Origin: Comamonadaceae bacterium
GTDB lineage: Bacteria; Pseudomonadota; Gammaproteobacteria; Burkholderiales; Burkholderiaceae_C
NCBI GenBank assembly: GCA_947372005.1
Contig: CANBRV010000021.1
Coordinates: 1-16,683 of the forward strand
DNA: 16,683 bases
Reading direction: 5' to 3'
A model generated the notes under the pieces. It saw only the letters and a program-made list of their open reading frames with translations. It had not been told where the DNA came from and searched no databases. Within the stretch, counting starts at the first letter, position 1. Each line of letters opens with the position of its first letter. Position numbers and translations under genes: made by a program. Shown here piece after piece: positions 8,984-16,492 of the stretch.

Positions 8984-9786
8984 AACTTCAAAATCGAACG
9001 CGAGCGCCCGTCAGTACTGGGTTGCCATTGTCCAACAATATGGAGCAGGTTGGACAGCGCCTCTTCTCGGCCACTAGCCGCGACGGCCTCACCCTGAAAG
9101 CTGGCACGGCCAGCCTCAATTTGGCCCCTGCCCGTCAATATCAAAGCAGCGTCAGTGGGCGCACCAGCCAAGGTCTCTAATCGCAGCGCAGAATCGGCAC
9201 TGGTCAACAAGTAGCTGCCCAACGGCCGCACCGTCGAGAGTGCCGTCGCAACCTGACGAGCTTGCAAAGAAGCACGGCCCGTCAGGCTTTGCAGCCCCTG
9301 CCCTGACCAGACGCCAGAGAGCTTCTCGCTAGCAAACAAAAATTCGCCAGCCAATTGCAGCGTATTCCAAGGTGCACCAAGTCCCGTGAGCAGCTCAGCA
9401 GGCACGCGAAGGTGCGCGGTGCTTAATCGCCACTCAACACCTAGCCTAGGATCAAGTGCCGCCGTCCGCAGGCTAAGCTGCACAGGATTTTCGGCAAGGG
9501 TGCAGCAAGAGGCGCTCAGGCTTACATCAAAACCAAGCCACGCAGGGCTGATTTGCCATTTCAGCCGAGACGGCAAACTAACAGCGCCGGCGCTACCTGC
9601 GCCGCCCGACATCACTAAATCTGCTGAGCCCTGCCAAACTGTACCGCGCGGCGCTTGCAAGAGCACTTGCCCACCACTACCGCTAGCCAAACCATTCGCT
9701 AGCCAACTGGCAGGAGCGTAGGCAATGGCCGCATACAAGATGCCGCACAACGCGCCGCCCATCATCCATTGTTTAAGGGCCTGCAT
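8980..9786 (-). CDS. gspN: Type II secretion protein GspN
   Basis: GspN is a non-universal T2SS accessory protein, anchored in the inner membrane with a periplasmic body; its exact role is poorly defined. The 268-residue product has one N-terminal membrane segment (about 9-25, GGALCGILYAAIAYAPA). It then shows the family-type APRGTVWQGSADLVMSGG (about 44-61), LPSRLKWQISP and C-terminal GRGQIEAGRASFQGEA. A Cys-Cys pair lies in LSASCCTLAENP. The start ATG at 9786 lies inside the end of gspM (14 nt overlap) and the stop overlaps the gspD start. Position between gspM and gspD supports the call. Confidence 0.9.
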   Translation of the reverse strand: MQALKQWMMGGALCGILYAAIAYAPASWLANGLASGSGGQVLLQAPRGTVWQGSADLVMSGGAGSAGAVSLPSRLKWQISPAWLGFDVSLSASCCTLAENPVQLSLRTAALDPRLGVEWRLSTAHLRVPAELLTGLGAPWNTLQLAGEFLFASEKLSGVWSGQGLQSLTGRASLQARQVATALSTVRPLGSYLLTSADSALRLETLAGAPTDAALILTGRGQIEAGRASFQGEAVAASGREEALSNLLHIVGQWQPSTDGRSRSILKL

Positions 9787-10252
9787 CTGCCATTACCAGC
9801 GAGCCATCCCATAGCAGGTCGACCCCATTCGCACTGCTCTTCCAATTGGCTTGCACAGGCAACAACTGCGCGCGGCTGCGAGCTTCGGCTAGCCACCCAG
9901 CCAGTGCCTCAGGCGTTGCGCCAACAAAGCTAATATGCACGCGACTGCCTTGCATGGTCATGCTGGCCACACCTAATTTTTTAATAGATACCTCTAGCCA
10001 AACCTGCGCTTGCGCACTGCTGATGCGTGGTTTGGCCTTTAGCTGTTTCGCCTCCTCTGCCATGACCTGCATTTGAGCAAGCTCGGCGTCCAACTTAGCG
10101 TGTGCCGCATCTGTTTCTCGATACGTTTGCAGCGCAGGCGCAACCGCCAACCACCACACAAGCGCAGTCACGGCCAAAGCAGCTAGCGCAGCAATTAAAC
10201 GCTGCTCACGTGGCGCTCGCTGCTCGAACCAAGTGTTAAACGCGTCTCTCAT
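9773..10252 (-). CDS. gspM: Type II secretion inner-membrane linker protein GspM
   Basis: GspM is a bitopic inner-membrane protein that partners with GspL in the assembly platform. The 159-residue product begins with a short cytoplasmic segment containing RAPREQRLI, the usual motif before the membrane segment. One transmembrane helix follows (about 20-40, LIAALAALAVTALVWWLAV), then a helical stretch rich in Ala, Gln and Glu, and a small periplasmic ferredoxin-like domain. The length is normal for the family. The start ATG at 10252 overlaps the gspL stop as ATGA, so translation is probably coupled to gspL. Confidence 0.93.
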   Translation of the reverse strand: MRDAFNTWFEQRAPREQRLIAALAALAVTALVWWLAVAPALQTYRETDAAHAKLDAELAQMQVMAEEAKQLKAKPRISSAQAQVWLEVSIKKLGVASMTMQGSRVHISFVGATPEALAGWLAEARSRAQLLPVQANWKSSANGVDLLWDGSLVMADAGP

Positions 10253-11022
10253 GGCTTGCTCACTTTTAACTCGGTCAGTTTGAGTTCGTTGTTTGCATAA
10301 TCTATTTGGCTGTAAGTCTTTCCTACTAGGGCTTTGCTGGCCAGCTGCGCCTCTAGCCCTTGGGTATCTTGCCCTCCTCGGGTGGCTCTATCGCGCGCTA
10401 GTGCCTTCGCCATTTGCAGCGGCGCATCCACCACCACCTGCGTGTCTGGATAGGTTTGCGTCAACACACGACTCATCTGTTCACGCTGTGCAGCCAAGTC
10501 GGCACGATCACGCCATGCCCAAATATTCAAGCCAACAATTTGAATCATGACAAGTGCCGCAAGCGCCATACGGGCCCAGCGCCACTCAGGTGCTCGCCAA
10601 GCCTTATGAACTGCACCTTGCAGCAAAGCCGTCAAGCGAGGCTGCGGGCGAAAATCAAACTGCGCCAAATCCCATCCAATAAATTGACGTTCTTTCGATT
10701 CGGGCTGGATCGCAGCGATCGTGTGCCCCTCGTTTTCGAACTTAACGAGCAACCCTTTAAGCCACGCTTTATCGCAAACCATCACTTCAAATGGACGTCC
10801 CAACTTCATAGCAACAGCGGCATCAGGCGAAAGCGCAAAATGCAAATCAACAGGATCATCTAGCAGCTGCTCCTCCAAAGCCCCAGCCAGAGCGGCCTGC
10901 AGTCGGTGCGAGGGCGTCGGTGGCAGCGTGATTTCGTGCACCGATAGGCGATCGGATGGCAGCACGAGATGCATACTTTTGGAGTCAAGAGGGGCAGGGG
11001 TCAAAACAGGCATGTCAAGCAT
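10249..11022 (-). CDS. gspL: Type II secretion protein GspL, unusually short
   Basis: GspL is the bitopic inner-membrane protein whose cytoplasmic actin-like domain recruits GspE and whose periplasmic domain pairs with GspM. Family features are visible: LVLPSDRLSVHEITLP followed by a helix with LEEQLLDDPVDLHFAL (about 49-64), GWDLAQFDF (116-124) just before the membrane, and one transmembrane helix (152-170). At 257 residues it is well short of the roughly 400 typical. The first strands of the cytoplasmic domain appear missing. IQPE runs almost directly into the pre-membrane GWDLAQFDF motif, where other GspL proteins have further subdomains. The periplasmic part is also brief. The frame is intact with no internal stop. 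Two ATGs are possible, 11022 (8 nt overlap with the upstream gene) and 11013. The TPR/glycosyltransferase-like gene lies immediately upstream. Confidence 0.85.
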   Translation of the reverse strand: MLDMPVLTPAPLDSKSMHLVLPSDRLSVHEITLPPTPSHRLQAALAGALEEQLLDDPVDLHFALSPDAAVAMKLGRPFEVMVCDKAWLKGLLVKFENEGHTIAAIQPESKERQFIGWDLAQFDFRPQPRLTALLQGAVHKAWRAPEWRWARMALAALVMIQIVGLNIWAWRDRADLAAQREQMSRVLTQTYPDTQVVVDAPLQMAKALARDRATRGGQDTQGLEAQLASKALVGKTYSQIDYANNELKLTELKVSKP

Positions 11023-13648
11023 TGTATGAACTCAAGGCTGCGGCAACCTCAGCAATGACCGGCGCCCAATCGCCGCGCGTTTTTTGTCGAAAAAGCCGCA
11101 CGGCTGGATACCACGGGCTATCGGCACCCTCTTGCAACCAGCGCCAGCAACCATTAAAGCGTGACAGTATCCATGTGGGTTTGCCCATGGCAGCCGCCAA
11201 ATGCGCAACCGCTGTGTCGCAAGAAATCACAAGGTCTAGGTTGGCGATCAATGCAGCGGTGTCTGCCCAATCATGCAGATCGGCGGTCAAATCAATGATT
11301 GAGAAGTCGGGCTCTTCCTTTATTTGCTTGGCTGGTTCGCCCACCTGCAAACTAAAAAACTGCACGTTTTTTGTTTGTGCAATTGCAGCAAGCGGCGCAT
11401 ACTGCCCAAGGCGCAGCGAGCGAGCAGCATCTACCTTGGCATCAATCGGTTGATGGGGACGATGACCGCCAGCCCAAACTAGCCCCACACGCAAAGCCCG
11501 CTGCAAACCCTGATTTGTCAAGTGATCTTGCCAAGCCTGTGCCTCTTGCGGCGCAGCAAAAAGATAGGGCGCATTCGCTGGAATCTTATCCAAGCTATTG
11601 GTGCCACAAACAAGCGGCAAACTTAACAGCGGCAAATGGAAGTCAAATTCAGAGGCGCTGACTGTCCTGTCCAGCGCTACGCGGATGCCTGTGTTTGCAA
11701 ATGATATCTCGAGCAAGCGAAAAAGTGATGGATAAGCCTCTAGGATGACTGTTGCACCCACCCTCTTTAATTCATGCGCATAGCGGCAAAACTGCATCAC
11801 ATCACCATGCCCTTGCTCTGGCCAAAGCAAGATGGTTTTGCCAGCCAAGTTCTGCGCAGTCACAGCGTCCAAAAAACGAGGCTTGCCATATTTGGCTCTT
11901 TGCAGCGGCTGCGAGAGACTACCCTCTAAGCGGCGCTCATAGCGCTGCCAGCCCAGCTCAAACTCACCAGCACGCAGCAAAGCCAGCGATTGGTTCCACT
12001 GTGCGCTGTGATTATCTGGATCAAGAGTAAGCGCTTGCGCGTAACTGGCAAGCGCCTGCGTTAAGTTCTCTTGGTCGTAATACGCCAAGCCGCGATTGTT
12101 AAGCGCTTTCGCCGAGCGCGGATCCAATCGCAGCGCCACATCAGCGTCGGCAATCGCGCCGTTGTAATCTTGCAATTGAAGCCTGGTCGCACTACGGGAC
12201 ACATAACTATCCACCCGCTGGGGCGCAAACGCAATCGATTGGCTAAAACTGGCCGCAGCGTCCACATAGCGCTGCCCAGCAAACTGCGCCAAGCCCGCAT
12301 CGTTATATCTATCGGCACTGTCCACTGCATTGGCAAGCGGCCTATCCGTACGCAAAGCAGCAACCACAGCCTCCATCACACCAGCCCAATCGCCGCGCGT
12401 GGTTTGTCTAAAGAGGCGCACCGTCGGATACCACGGGCTGTCGTCTCGCTCAGCCAGCCAACGCCAGCACCCGTTAAAACGCGACAGTATCCAAGTCGGC
12501 TTGCCCATGGCGGCGGCAAGATGTGCAACCGCGGTATCGCAAGAAATCACAAGATCGAGATTGGCGACTAGCGCCGCCGTATCTGCCCAGTCCGACAGAT
12601 CTGCCGTGAGGTCAACAATAGGGAGCCCTTGCTGCTCTTTCAATTGCGCAGCAGGCGCTCCCATCTGCAAACTAAAGAATTGCACAGCCTGAGTTCTCGC
12701 TAAATCTAGCAAAGGTGCAAATTGCGTCAGTCGCAAGGACCTAGCCGTATCAATGCTTTGCAATTCGGGCTGATTGGGACGCAGCCCACCAGCCCAAACC
12801 AAACCCACACGCAAAGCCTGATGCGTCAAACGATCCGCGTAGCGCTGCACATCAACCGCCTGCGCAGATAGATACGGAAAATCCACTGGAATTTTGGCAA
12901 GATCGTCTGTGCCACACGCCAACGGCAGGCTCATCAAGGGACAATGGAAGTCAAATGTATAAGGGCTGCTCATTAAATCCAGCACCACTGTGATGTCTGG
13001 ATGCACAAAAGATTCTTTCAAGAGCCGCAACATGGCGTGATTGGCAGCAAGTATCACTTTGGCACCCATCCGCTGCACCACATGGACATAACGGCAAAAC
13101 TGCAGTGTGTCGCCGTGCCCTTGCTCGGGCCACAAAAAAATGGTCTTACCAGCAAGCGGTTCTTGACCAAGCCACAAGGGCTGGCTATAGCCGCGCTGCT
13201 GTAGCTGCATCGTCGTAGCCCTCATAGACTGGGTTTGCCAGCGATGCTCGTGCAGCGGCCAACCCGCGGCATAGTCACCGAGCGAGAGCCGGCAAAAAGC
13301 TTCTTCGTACACATCCAGCGAATAAGCAGGATCAAGCTCACGAATGCGCGCGTAACAAGCAAGCGTGTCGGCAAATCGGTTGAGCATGAGCATGATGCGG
13401 CCGCGCATGGCCCATGTACTCGCAGTCATGCTTGCATTTGCCGCCTCTAACTTGAGTAGATGGTCGGCGTCAATTAAAGCGTCTTCGTACCGCTGGGCGT
13501 TTTGCAACAAGACGGCGCGGTTGTTGCGTGCTTGCCAATAGTCTGGCGCTGCCGCAATAACCGCATCAAAGCAGTCAAGCGCCTCGGCCTCGCGCCCTTG
13601 GGTATAGAGCGTATAGCCTTCCAAAAAAAGCGCATTCGTATCGCTCAT
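11015..13648 (-). CDS. Double TPR-glycosyltransferase-like protein (tandemly duplicated GT9/GT41-type modules) inside the T2SS operon
   Basis: The start is the ATG at 13648, which forms an ATGA overlap with the gspK stop; an in-frame upstream start at 13720 would lie inside gspK. The 877-residue protein has no signal peptide or membrane segment and should be cytoplasmic. It contains two similar halves. Half 1 has TPR-like helices (about 1-145) and a glycosyltransferase-like domain (165-432). Half 2 has TPR repeats (about 447-580) and a second such domain (601-872). Both domains carry the family pattern LAGKTIxLWPEQGHGD, RVGLVWAGG, ARSLRL and LDLVISCDTAVAHLAAAMG. These resemble the TPR-linked ADP-heptose/O-GlcNAc-transferase-like proteins of Burkholderiales. 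The likely role is sugar transfer to a protein or glycan, but donor and acceptor are unknown. Position between gspK and gspL suggests, without proving, a link to secretion-system parts or substrates. Confidence 0.85.
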   Translation of the reverse strand: MSDTNALFLEGYTLYTQGREAEALDCFDAVIAAAPDYWQARNNRAVLLQNAQRYEDALIDADHLLKLEAANASMTASTWAMRGRIMLMLNRFADTLACYARIRELDPAYSLDVYEEAFCRLSLGDYAAGWPLHEHRWQTQSMRATTMQLQQRGYSQPLWLGQEPLAGKTIFLWPEQGHGDTLQFCRYVHVVQRMGAKVILAANHAMLRLLKESFVHPDITVVLDLMSSPYTFDFHCPLMSLPLACGTDDLAKIPVDFPYLSAQAVDVQRYADRLTHQALRVGLVWAGGLRPNQPELQSIDTARSLRLTQFAPLLDLARTQAVQFFSLQMGAPAAQLKEQQGLPIVDLTADLSDWADTAALVANLDLVISCDTAVAHLAAAMGKPTWILSRFNGCWRWLAERDDSPWYPTVRLFRQTTRGDWAGVMEAVVAALRTDRPLANAVDSADRYNDAGLAQFAGQRYVDAAASFSQSIAFAPQRVDSYVSRSATRLQLQDYNGAIADADVALRLDPRSAKALNNRGLAYYDQENLTQALASYAQALTLDPDNHSAQWNQSLALLRAGEFELGWQRYERRLEGSLSQPLQRAKYGKPRFLDAVTAQNLAGKTILLWPEQGHGDVMQFCRYAHELKRVGATVILEAYPSLFRLLEISFANTGIRVALDRTVSASEFDFHLPLLSLPLVCGTNSLDKIPANAPYLFAAPQEAQAWQDHLTNQGLQRALRVGLVWAGGHRPHQPIDAKVDAARSLRLGQYAPLAAIAQTKNVQFFSLQVGEPAKQIKEEPDFSIIDLTADLHDWADTAALIANLDLVISCDTAVAHLAAAMGKPTWILSRFNGCWRWLQEGADSPWYPAVRLFRQKTRGDWAPVIAEVAAALSSYNA
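11033..11848 (-). repeat. Second copy of the duplicated glycosyltransferase-like module
   Basis: This segment encodes residues 601-872 of the TPR-glycosyltransferase-like protein and aligns along its length with residues 165-432. The block N803-L838 (11135-11242) is identical in all 36 residues to N363-L398. The DNA there differs at 19 of 108 positions by hand alignment, every difference being silent. Confidence 0.9.
12353..13156 (-). repeat. First copy of the duplicated glycosyltransferase-like module
   Basis: This segment encodes residues 165-432 of the TPR-glycosyltransferase-like protein, the partner of the copy about 1.32 kb away. The strongest conserved block is 12455-12562. Both copies keep the GHGD glycine-rich turn and the CDTAVAHLAAAMG motif, so neither looks decayed. 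TPR-coding sequence precedes each copy, so the duplicated unit is a whole TPR plus transferase module. Confidence 0.9.
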
Positions 13649-14565
13649 AGCCGCCGGCGCCACACGGTGGTGACGTTCAAACCTTCGCGCTGCACCAACG
13701 ACTCTTCGATTACGATCCAATCACCTAAGCGCAAACGGCCGCGCACTTCAAAGTATTGGCTGTAAATACTGAAATCGGTCTCTAACAAACTAGTACCAAG
13801 CCCCAGCATATTGCTAGCATCTGATAGCTTTTGCAGTGGTGACTGCGCACGCCCCGTCACAAGCTTTTGCGCTGCGCCTATATCGATGCCAGGCACAGCC
13901 GCAAAGACCACAACAGCGCTTGCTGTATTGAGATTGACTGGCGTGCGATTTGGCAAGATGGTGAGATAGTCTTTCAGCACTTGGACGCTGCTGCTGGGTA
14001 CGCCGAACCACGTAAGTTGTTCGATACGCGTTGGCCGCAAAGAACCATCTGATTTGGCTTGCCAGCGATCAGCCCAATTTTTTAGCTCTGCAATCGGAAG
14101 ATTGAGTTGCTGATAGAGCCGCGTCAAACTTTGGTAAGTGCTAGCTGACAACACGGCTTCACCCGTTTGGTTAGATACCAAATTGGTGAGGTTAATTTTG
14201 CTTTGCGCATCTGTGAGATAGCCCGATAGGTACGCCGCATCTTGGCTAGGATCCGACAGGCTGTCAGCCGTCAAAAACGATGCCAGCTTGGCTTCCTGCA
14301 ACGGCAGCGCCCACGGTTCGCCCAGATGGTCAATGATGCCGATATTGCCCGCCGAGCGAGCGTCCTCGCGCAAAATCAACCGCGCCCAATCAAGAGCCCC
14401 CACCAAGACCCAGCCGGCTTGGCTTTGCGCACGCGCGGCTGCTTCTTGCTGAAGCATAAGCCACTGCCGCCACTGAAGCCCTGCCGCCAGCGTAGCAACC
14501 AAGGTGACGACGAGCATCGCCACCAAAATAGCAGCGCCGCGTTGGCGCTTCATCTGCCGACTCAC
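13645..14565 (-). CDS. gspK: Minor pseudopilin GspK
   Basis: GspK is the large minor pseudopilin that caps the pseudopilus tip with GspI and GspJ. The 306-residue product has a short basic leader ending RQRG, cut before AAILVAMLVVTLVATLAAG. As is normal for GspK, the mature N-terminus lacks Glu at position 5. Further on are the typical LSGYLTDAQSKINLTNLV region (about 113-130), NWADRW, and VNLNTASAVVVFAAVPGID (about 214-232). I choose the GTG at 14565 because it forms a GTGA overlap with the gspJ stop. An ATG at 14553 (MKRQRG) is a viable alternative and would still give a six-residue leader. Its stop overlaps the start of the TPR-glycosyltransferase-like gene, where gspL would normally follow. 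Confidence 0.95.
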   Translation of the reverse strand: MSRQMKRQRGAAILVAMLVVTLVATLAAGLQWRQWLMLQQEAAARAQSQAGWVLVGALDWARLILREDARSAGNIGIIDHLGEPWALPLQEAKLASFLTADSLSDPSQDAAYLSGYLTDAQSKINLTNLVSNQTGEAVLSASTYQSLTRLYQQLNLPIAELKNWADRWQAKSDGSLRPTRIEQLTWFGVPSSSVQVLKDYLTILPNRTPVNLNTASAVVVFAAVPGIDIGAAQKLVTGRAQSPLQKLSDASNMLGLGTSLLETDFSIYSQYFEVRGRLRLGDWIVIEESLVQREGLNVTTVWRRRL

Positions 14566-15227
14566 CGCGTCGCTCCTTGCCGAGGCGCAATCCAGTAGCG
14601 CGTGAGCTTGCCGGCTATCGATCCATCGCTAGCTCCAGCCGGCAAATCCAAGATTAACTGCACGCCATCGGGTAATTTTGTGGATGCATCGGTAGCTGAT
14701 CCGCCTGCGGAAGATTGTGGGTTACTCCACGCATCGCCTCGGTAATAAAACAACTGCCAACTACTGACGGGCATCAGCGTCACAGCGTGCACCACATCTT
14801 CTGGTTGCGGCGTACGGCTCCAGCGCTCAGCCTGATCCCATGCAGCTTGCAGGGCAACTCGTGTGGTCACGGGTGGCGAGGCCCAGCGCTGCAAAACACG
14901 TCCTTGCTCCGTTGTTCGTAGCAGCCACGCCACAACGACGATGCCCGCATTTGGCTCGCTGCTCTGGCGCGTGAGTCGTAGCCGCTGACCATCAAAGTCC
15001 AAGGGTTGAATAAGACCTGTGTCCGTGACTGCATCCAAATCCGCCGTCCACTGCGCTAGGCCAGTTTGAACACGCTGCAAACTTTGCTCGTTGCTAAGTG
15101 TGAATTCGCCCGCGCGGCCCATGCCATCTAGGGCACGCCATGCCAGCAGCGATAACAGGCTGACCAGCACCAGCGCCACCAGCACTTCGATCAACGTAAA
15201 GCCACGCTCTAAGCTCTTCGTATTCAA
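14562..15227 (-). CDS. gspJ: Minor pseudopilin GspJ (TTG start)
   Basis: GspJ is a minor pseudopilin of the tip complex. The 221-residue product has the leader (M)NTKSLERG cut before FTLIEVLVALVLVSLLSLLAW, with Glu at mature position 5. Family-like sequence follows, including WRALDGMGRA and WAPR-type C-terminal sequence (RYWIAPRQG). Between the preceding in-frame stop at 15276-15278 and the cleavage site there is no ATG or GTG. The TTG at 15227, which overlaps the gspI stop as TTGA, is therefore the only ordinary start. A G-rich stretch lies just upstream. The stop overlaps the gspK GTG. Confidence 0.95.
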   Translation of the reverse strand: MNTKSLERGFTLIEVLVALVLVSLLSLLAWRALDGMGRAGEFTLSNEQSLQRVQTGLAQWTADLDAVTDTGLIQPLDFDGQRLRLTRQSSEPNAGIVVVAWLLRTTEQGRVLQRWASPPVTTRVALQAAWDQAERWSRTPQPEDVVHAVTLMPVSSWQLFYYRGDAWSNPQSSAGGSATDASTKLPDGVQLILDLPAGASDGSIAGKLTRYWIAPRQGATR

Positions 15228-15613
15228 AATCGCCCCGCAAGAGTGGAGAGCTTTACCAGCGTATAGGCTTGCCTGTCATCGCCGACGGCTTGGTAAACCA
15301 CGCTATCGACTTTGCGAAAGCTGGGATTGGGCGTAGCTTCAACATGCAGCTTGCCCTCCAAAACCACACCAGCTTGCTTGCAACTAAAACTCTTATCACC
15401 CGTATCGGGTAGCTGCCTTGTTAGCCGCAGCTTAATCAGTTCGTTCTCGGCGCAAAGCTGCGCACGAAACATATCGCCTTGGCGCTGGGCGTTGTTAATT
15501 TGGGAGCCACTCACGCGCAATCCAGCGCCAAGTGCGATAGCCACAATTGCCAACGCGACTAACACTTCGACCAGTGTGAACCCGCGTAAAGCCTTGCTCA
15601 CACTGACTTTCAA
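15224..15613 (-). CDS. gspI: Minor pseudopilin GspI
   Basis: GspI is a small minor pseudopilin that helps start pseudopilus assembly. The 129-residue product has leader SKALRG cut before FTLVEVLVALAIVAIALGAG (Glu at mature position 5). It then shows the family-like CAENELIKLRL (about 54-64) and a C-terminal LVKLSTLAGRF. An in-frame stop lies three codons upstream, leaving only TTG at 15613 or GTG at 15601 as starts. I favour TTG because it overlaps the gspH stop as TTGA and has an AAGG about 10 nt upstream. Neither option is ATG. Confidence 0.95.
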   Translation of the reverse strand: MKVSVSKALRGFTLVEVLVALAIVAIALGAGLRVSGSQINNAQRQGDMFRAQLCAENELIKLRLTRQLPDTGDKSFSCKQAGVVLEGKLHVEATPNPSFRKVDSVVYQAVGDDRQAYTLVKLSTLAGRF

Positions 15614-16059
15614 GGCTGCTCAACCTTGAAAGAACCCACACCGTCCGTCACCACATCGCGGCGTTCTGCGCCAAGAGTCAAGCGAACGCGCTGCGGGGCA
15701 ATCACGGGATCGGGGCCGAGCACAACCACTCTGGGCGTTGTCGCTCTTGTTTGCGTATCTAACCACTGCGTGGGCAGAGGCTCTTTGCTACGCAGCCCGC
15801 GCCAGCGCATGACGGGCGTGCTGGCGTCGTCCTGTACAGTCTCCCAAGTCACCATCACACCAGAAGCACGAGATTGGCTACGAGCCGCATCCAGCAAGAC
15901 CGAGAGCCGAAGCGCTTCGCGCTCTAAGCTGGTTTGCCCTGCATCCCGCATCGCCAAAGCCACACCAGCTGTGCCCAGTGCAATCACGGTGATGACGACC
16001 AGAAGCTCTAAAAGCGTGAAGCCGCGAACTTTGTTGATGACCACGATCCTTACTGCCAA
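15610..16059 (-). CDS. gspH: Minor pseudopilin GspH
   Basis: GspH is a minor pseudopilin linking the tip complex to the GspG shaft. The product has the leader VINKVRG cut before FTLLELLVVITVIALGTAGVALAM, with Glu at mature position 5. It then has the family-like REALRLSVLLDAARSQSRASGVMVTWE (about 47-73) and ends in a small beta domain with PQRVRLTLG and VGSFKVEQP. The start is uncertain. A TTG at 16059 overlaps the gspG stop by 10 nt and gives 149 residues; a GTG at 16044 gives a shorter leader starting 5 nt after the gspG stop. I see no usable ATG upstream. Both candidates have an AGGA very close to them. Confidence 0.93.
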   Translation of the reverse strand: MAVRIVVINKVRGFTLLELLVVITVIALGTAGVALAMRDAGQTSLEREALRLSVLLDAARSQSRASGVMVTWETVQDDASTPVMRWRGLRSKEPLPTQWLDTQTRATTPRVVVLGPDPVIAPQRVRLTLGAERRDVVTDGVGSFKVEQP

Positions 16060-16472
16060 GATCCTATATCCGCGTTTTTGCCTTCGCCGCCAGGCACGCC
16101 GTCCGCGCCAAAAGACATCACGTCAATTTCGCCCTTGATGCCTGGGTTTAAATATTGATACGGCTTGCCCCACGGGTCTTGCGGCAGCTTGTCGACATAG
16201 GGGCGCCAGGTCGCTGGAATCTGCCCCGCGGTAGGCCTTGCCACTAGCGCTTGCAAACCCTGATCCGCACCTGGGTAACGCTGGTTATCTAACTTGTACA
16301 GCTTCAAGGCTTGGGAGAGATTAGCAATATCGGTTTTGGCTGCGGTAGTCCTTGCATCATCTGCACGGTCTAGTACGTTGGGCACAATCAACGCCGCCAA
16401 GATGCCAATAATGACCAACACCACCATCAGCTCAATTAAAGTAAAGCCACGCTCTATATTTAAGTTTTTCAT
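16050..16472 (-). CDS. gspG: Major pseudopilin GspG
   Basis: GspG forms the shaft of the T2SS pseudopilus after cleavage and N-methylation by the prepilin peptidase GspO, which is not in the window. I choose the ATG at 16472, giving 140 residues with the leader MKNLNIERG cut before FTLIELMVVLVIIGILAALIV. An ATG at 16502 would add ten residues, remove the GGGAGG ribosome site from upstream and run into gspC. The chosen start has GGGAGG about 14 nt upstream, which is rather far. Family hallmarks are LYKLDNQRYPGADQGLQALV and LPQDPWGKPYQYLNPG, the latter before the calcium-binding loop (MSFGADGVPGGEGKNADIGSW). It is the first gene of the minus-strand operon. Confidence 0.97.
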   Translation of the reverse strand: MKNLNIERGFTLIELMVVLVIIGILAALIVPNVLDRADDARTTAAKTDIANLSQALKLYKLDNQRYPGADQGLQALVARPTAGQIPATWRPYVDKLPQDPWGKPYQYLNPGIKGEIDVMSFGADGVPGGEGKNADIGSWQ

Positions 16473-16492
16473 GGCTGAATGATAATCCTCCC
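16473..16492. promoter_or_regulatory. 20-bp divergent gspG/gspC spacer with possible overlapping promoters
   Basis: The gspG and gspC start codons face away from each other across only 20 bp, so each promoter must overlap the other gene or its leader. On the minus strand the spacer holds the gspG ribosome site GGGAGG. On the plus strand GATAAT at 16481-16486 resembles a -10 box (5 of 6) and would place a transcription start about at the gspC ATG. TATATT at 16455-16460 is a second -10-like match. No good -35 accompanies either. Confidence 0.25.

Noticed and set aside
10249..11022. gspL as a pseudogene
   Set aside because: Although short, it has an intact frame, the membrane helix, the pre-membrane GWDLAQFDF motif and ATGA coupling to gspM, with no frameshift or stop remnants around it.
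12071..12571. Plus-strand open frame of 166 codons opposite the TPR-glycosyltransferase-like gene
   Set aside because: It is antisense to strongly conserved coding sequence. A similar antisense frame occurs opposite the other duplicated module, as expected for a mirror of the same codons.
13649..13720. Upstream start of the TPR-glycosyltransferase-like gene at 13720
   Set aside because: The extra 24 residues are low-complexity Arg-rich sequence read from within gspK, whereas the ATG at 13648 forms a clean ATGA overlap and begins directly with a TPR-like helix.
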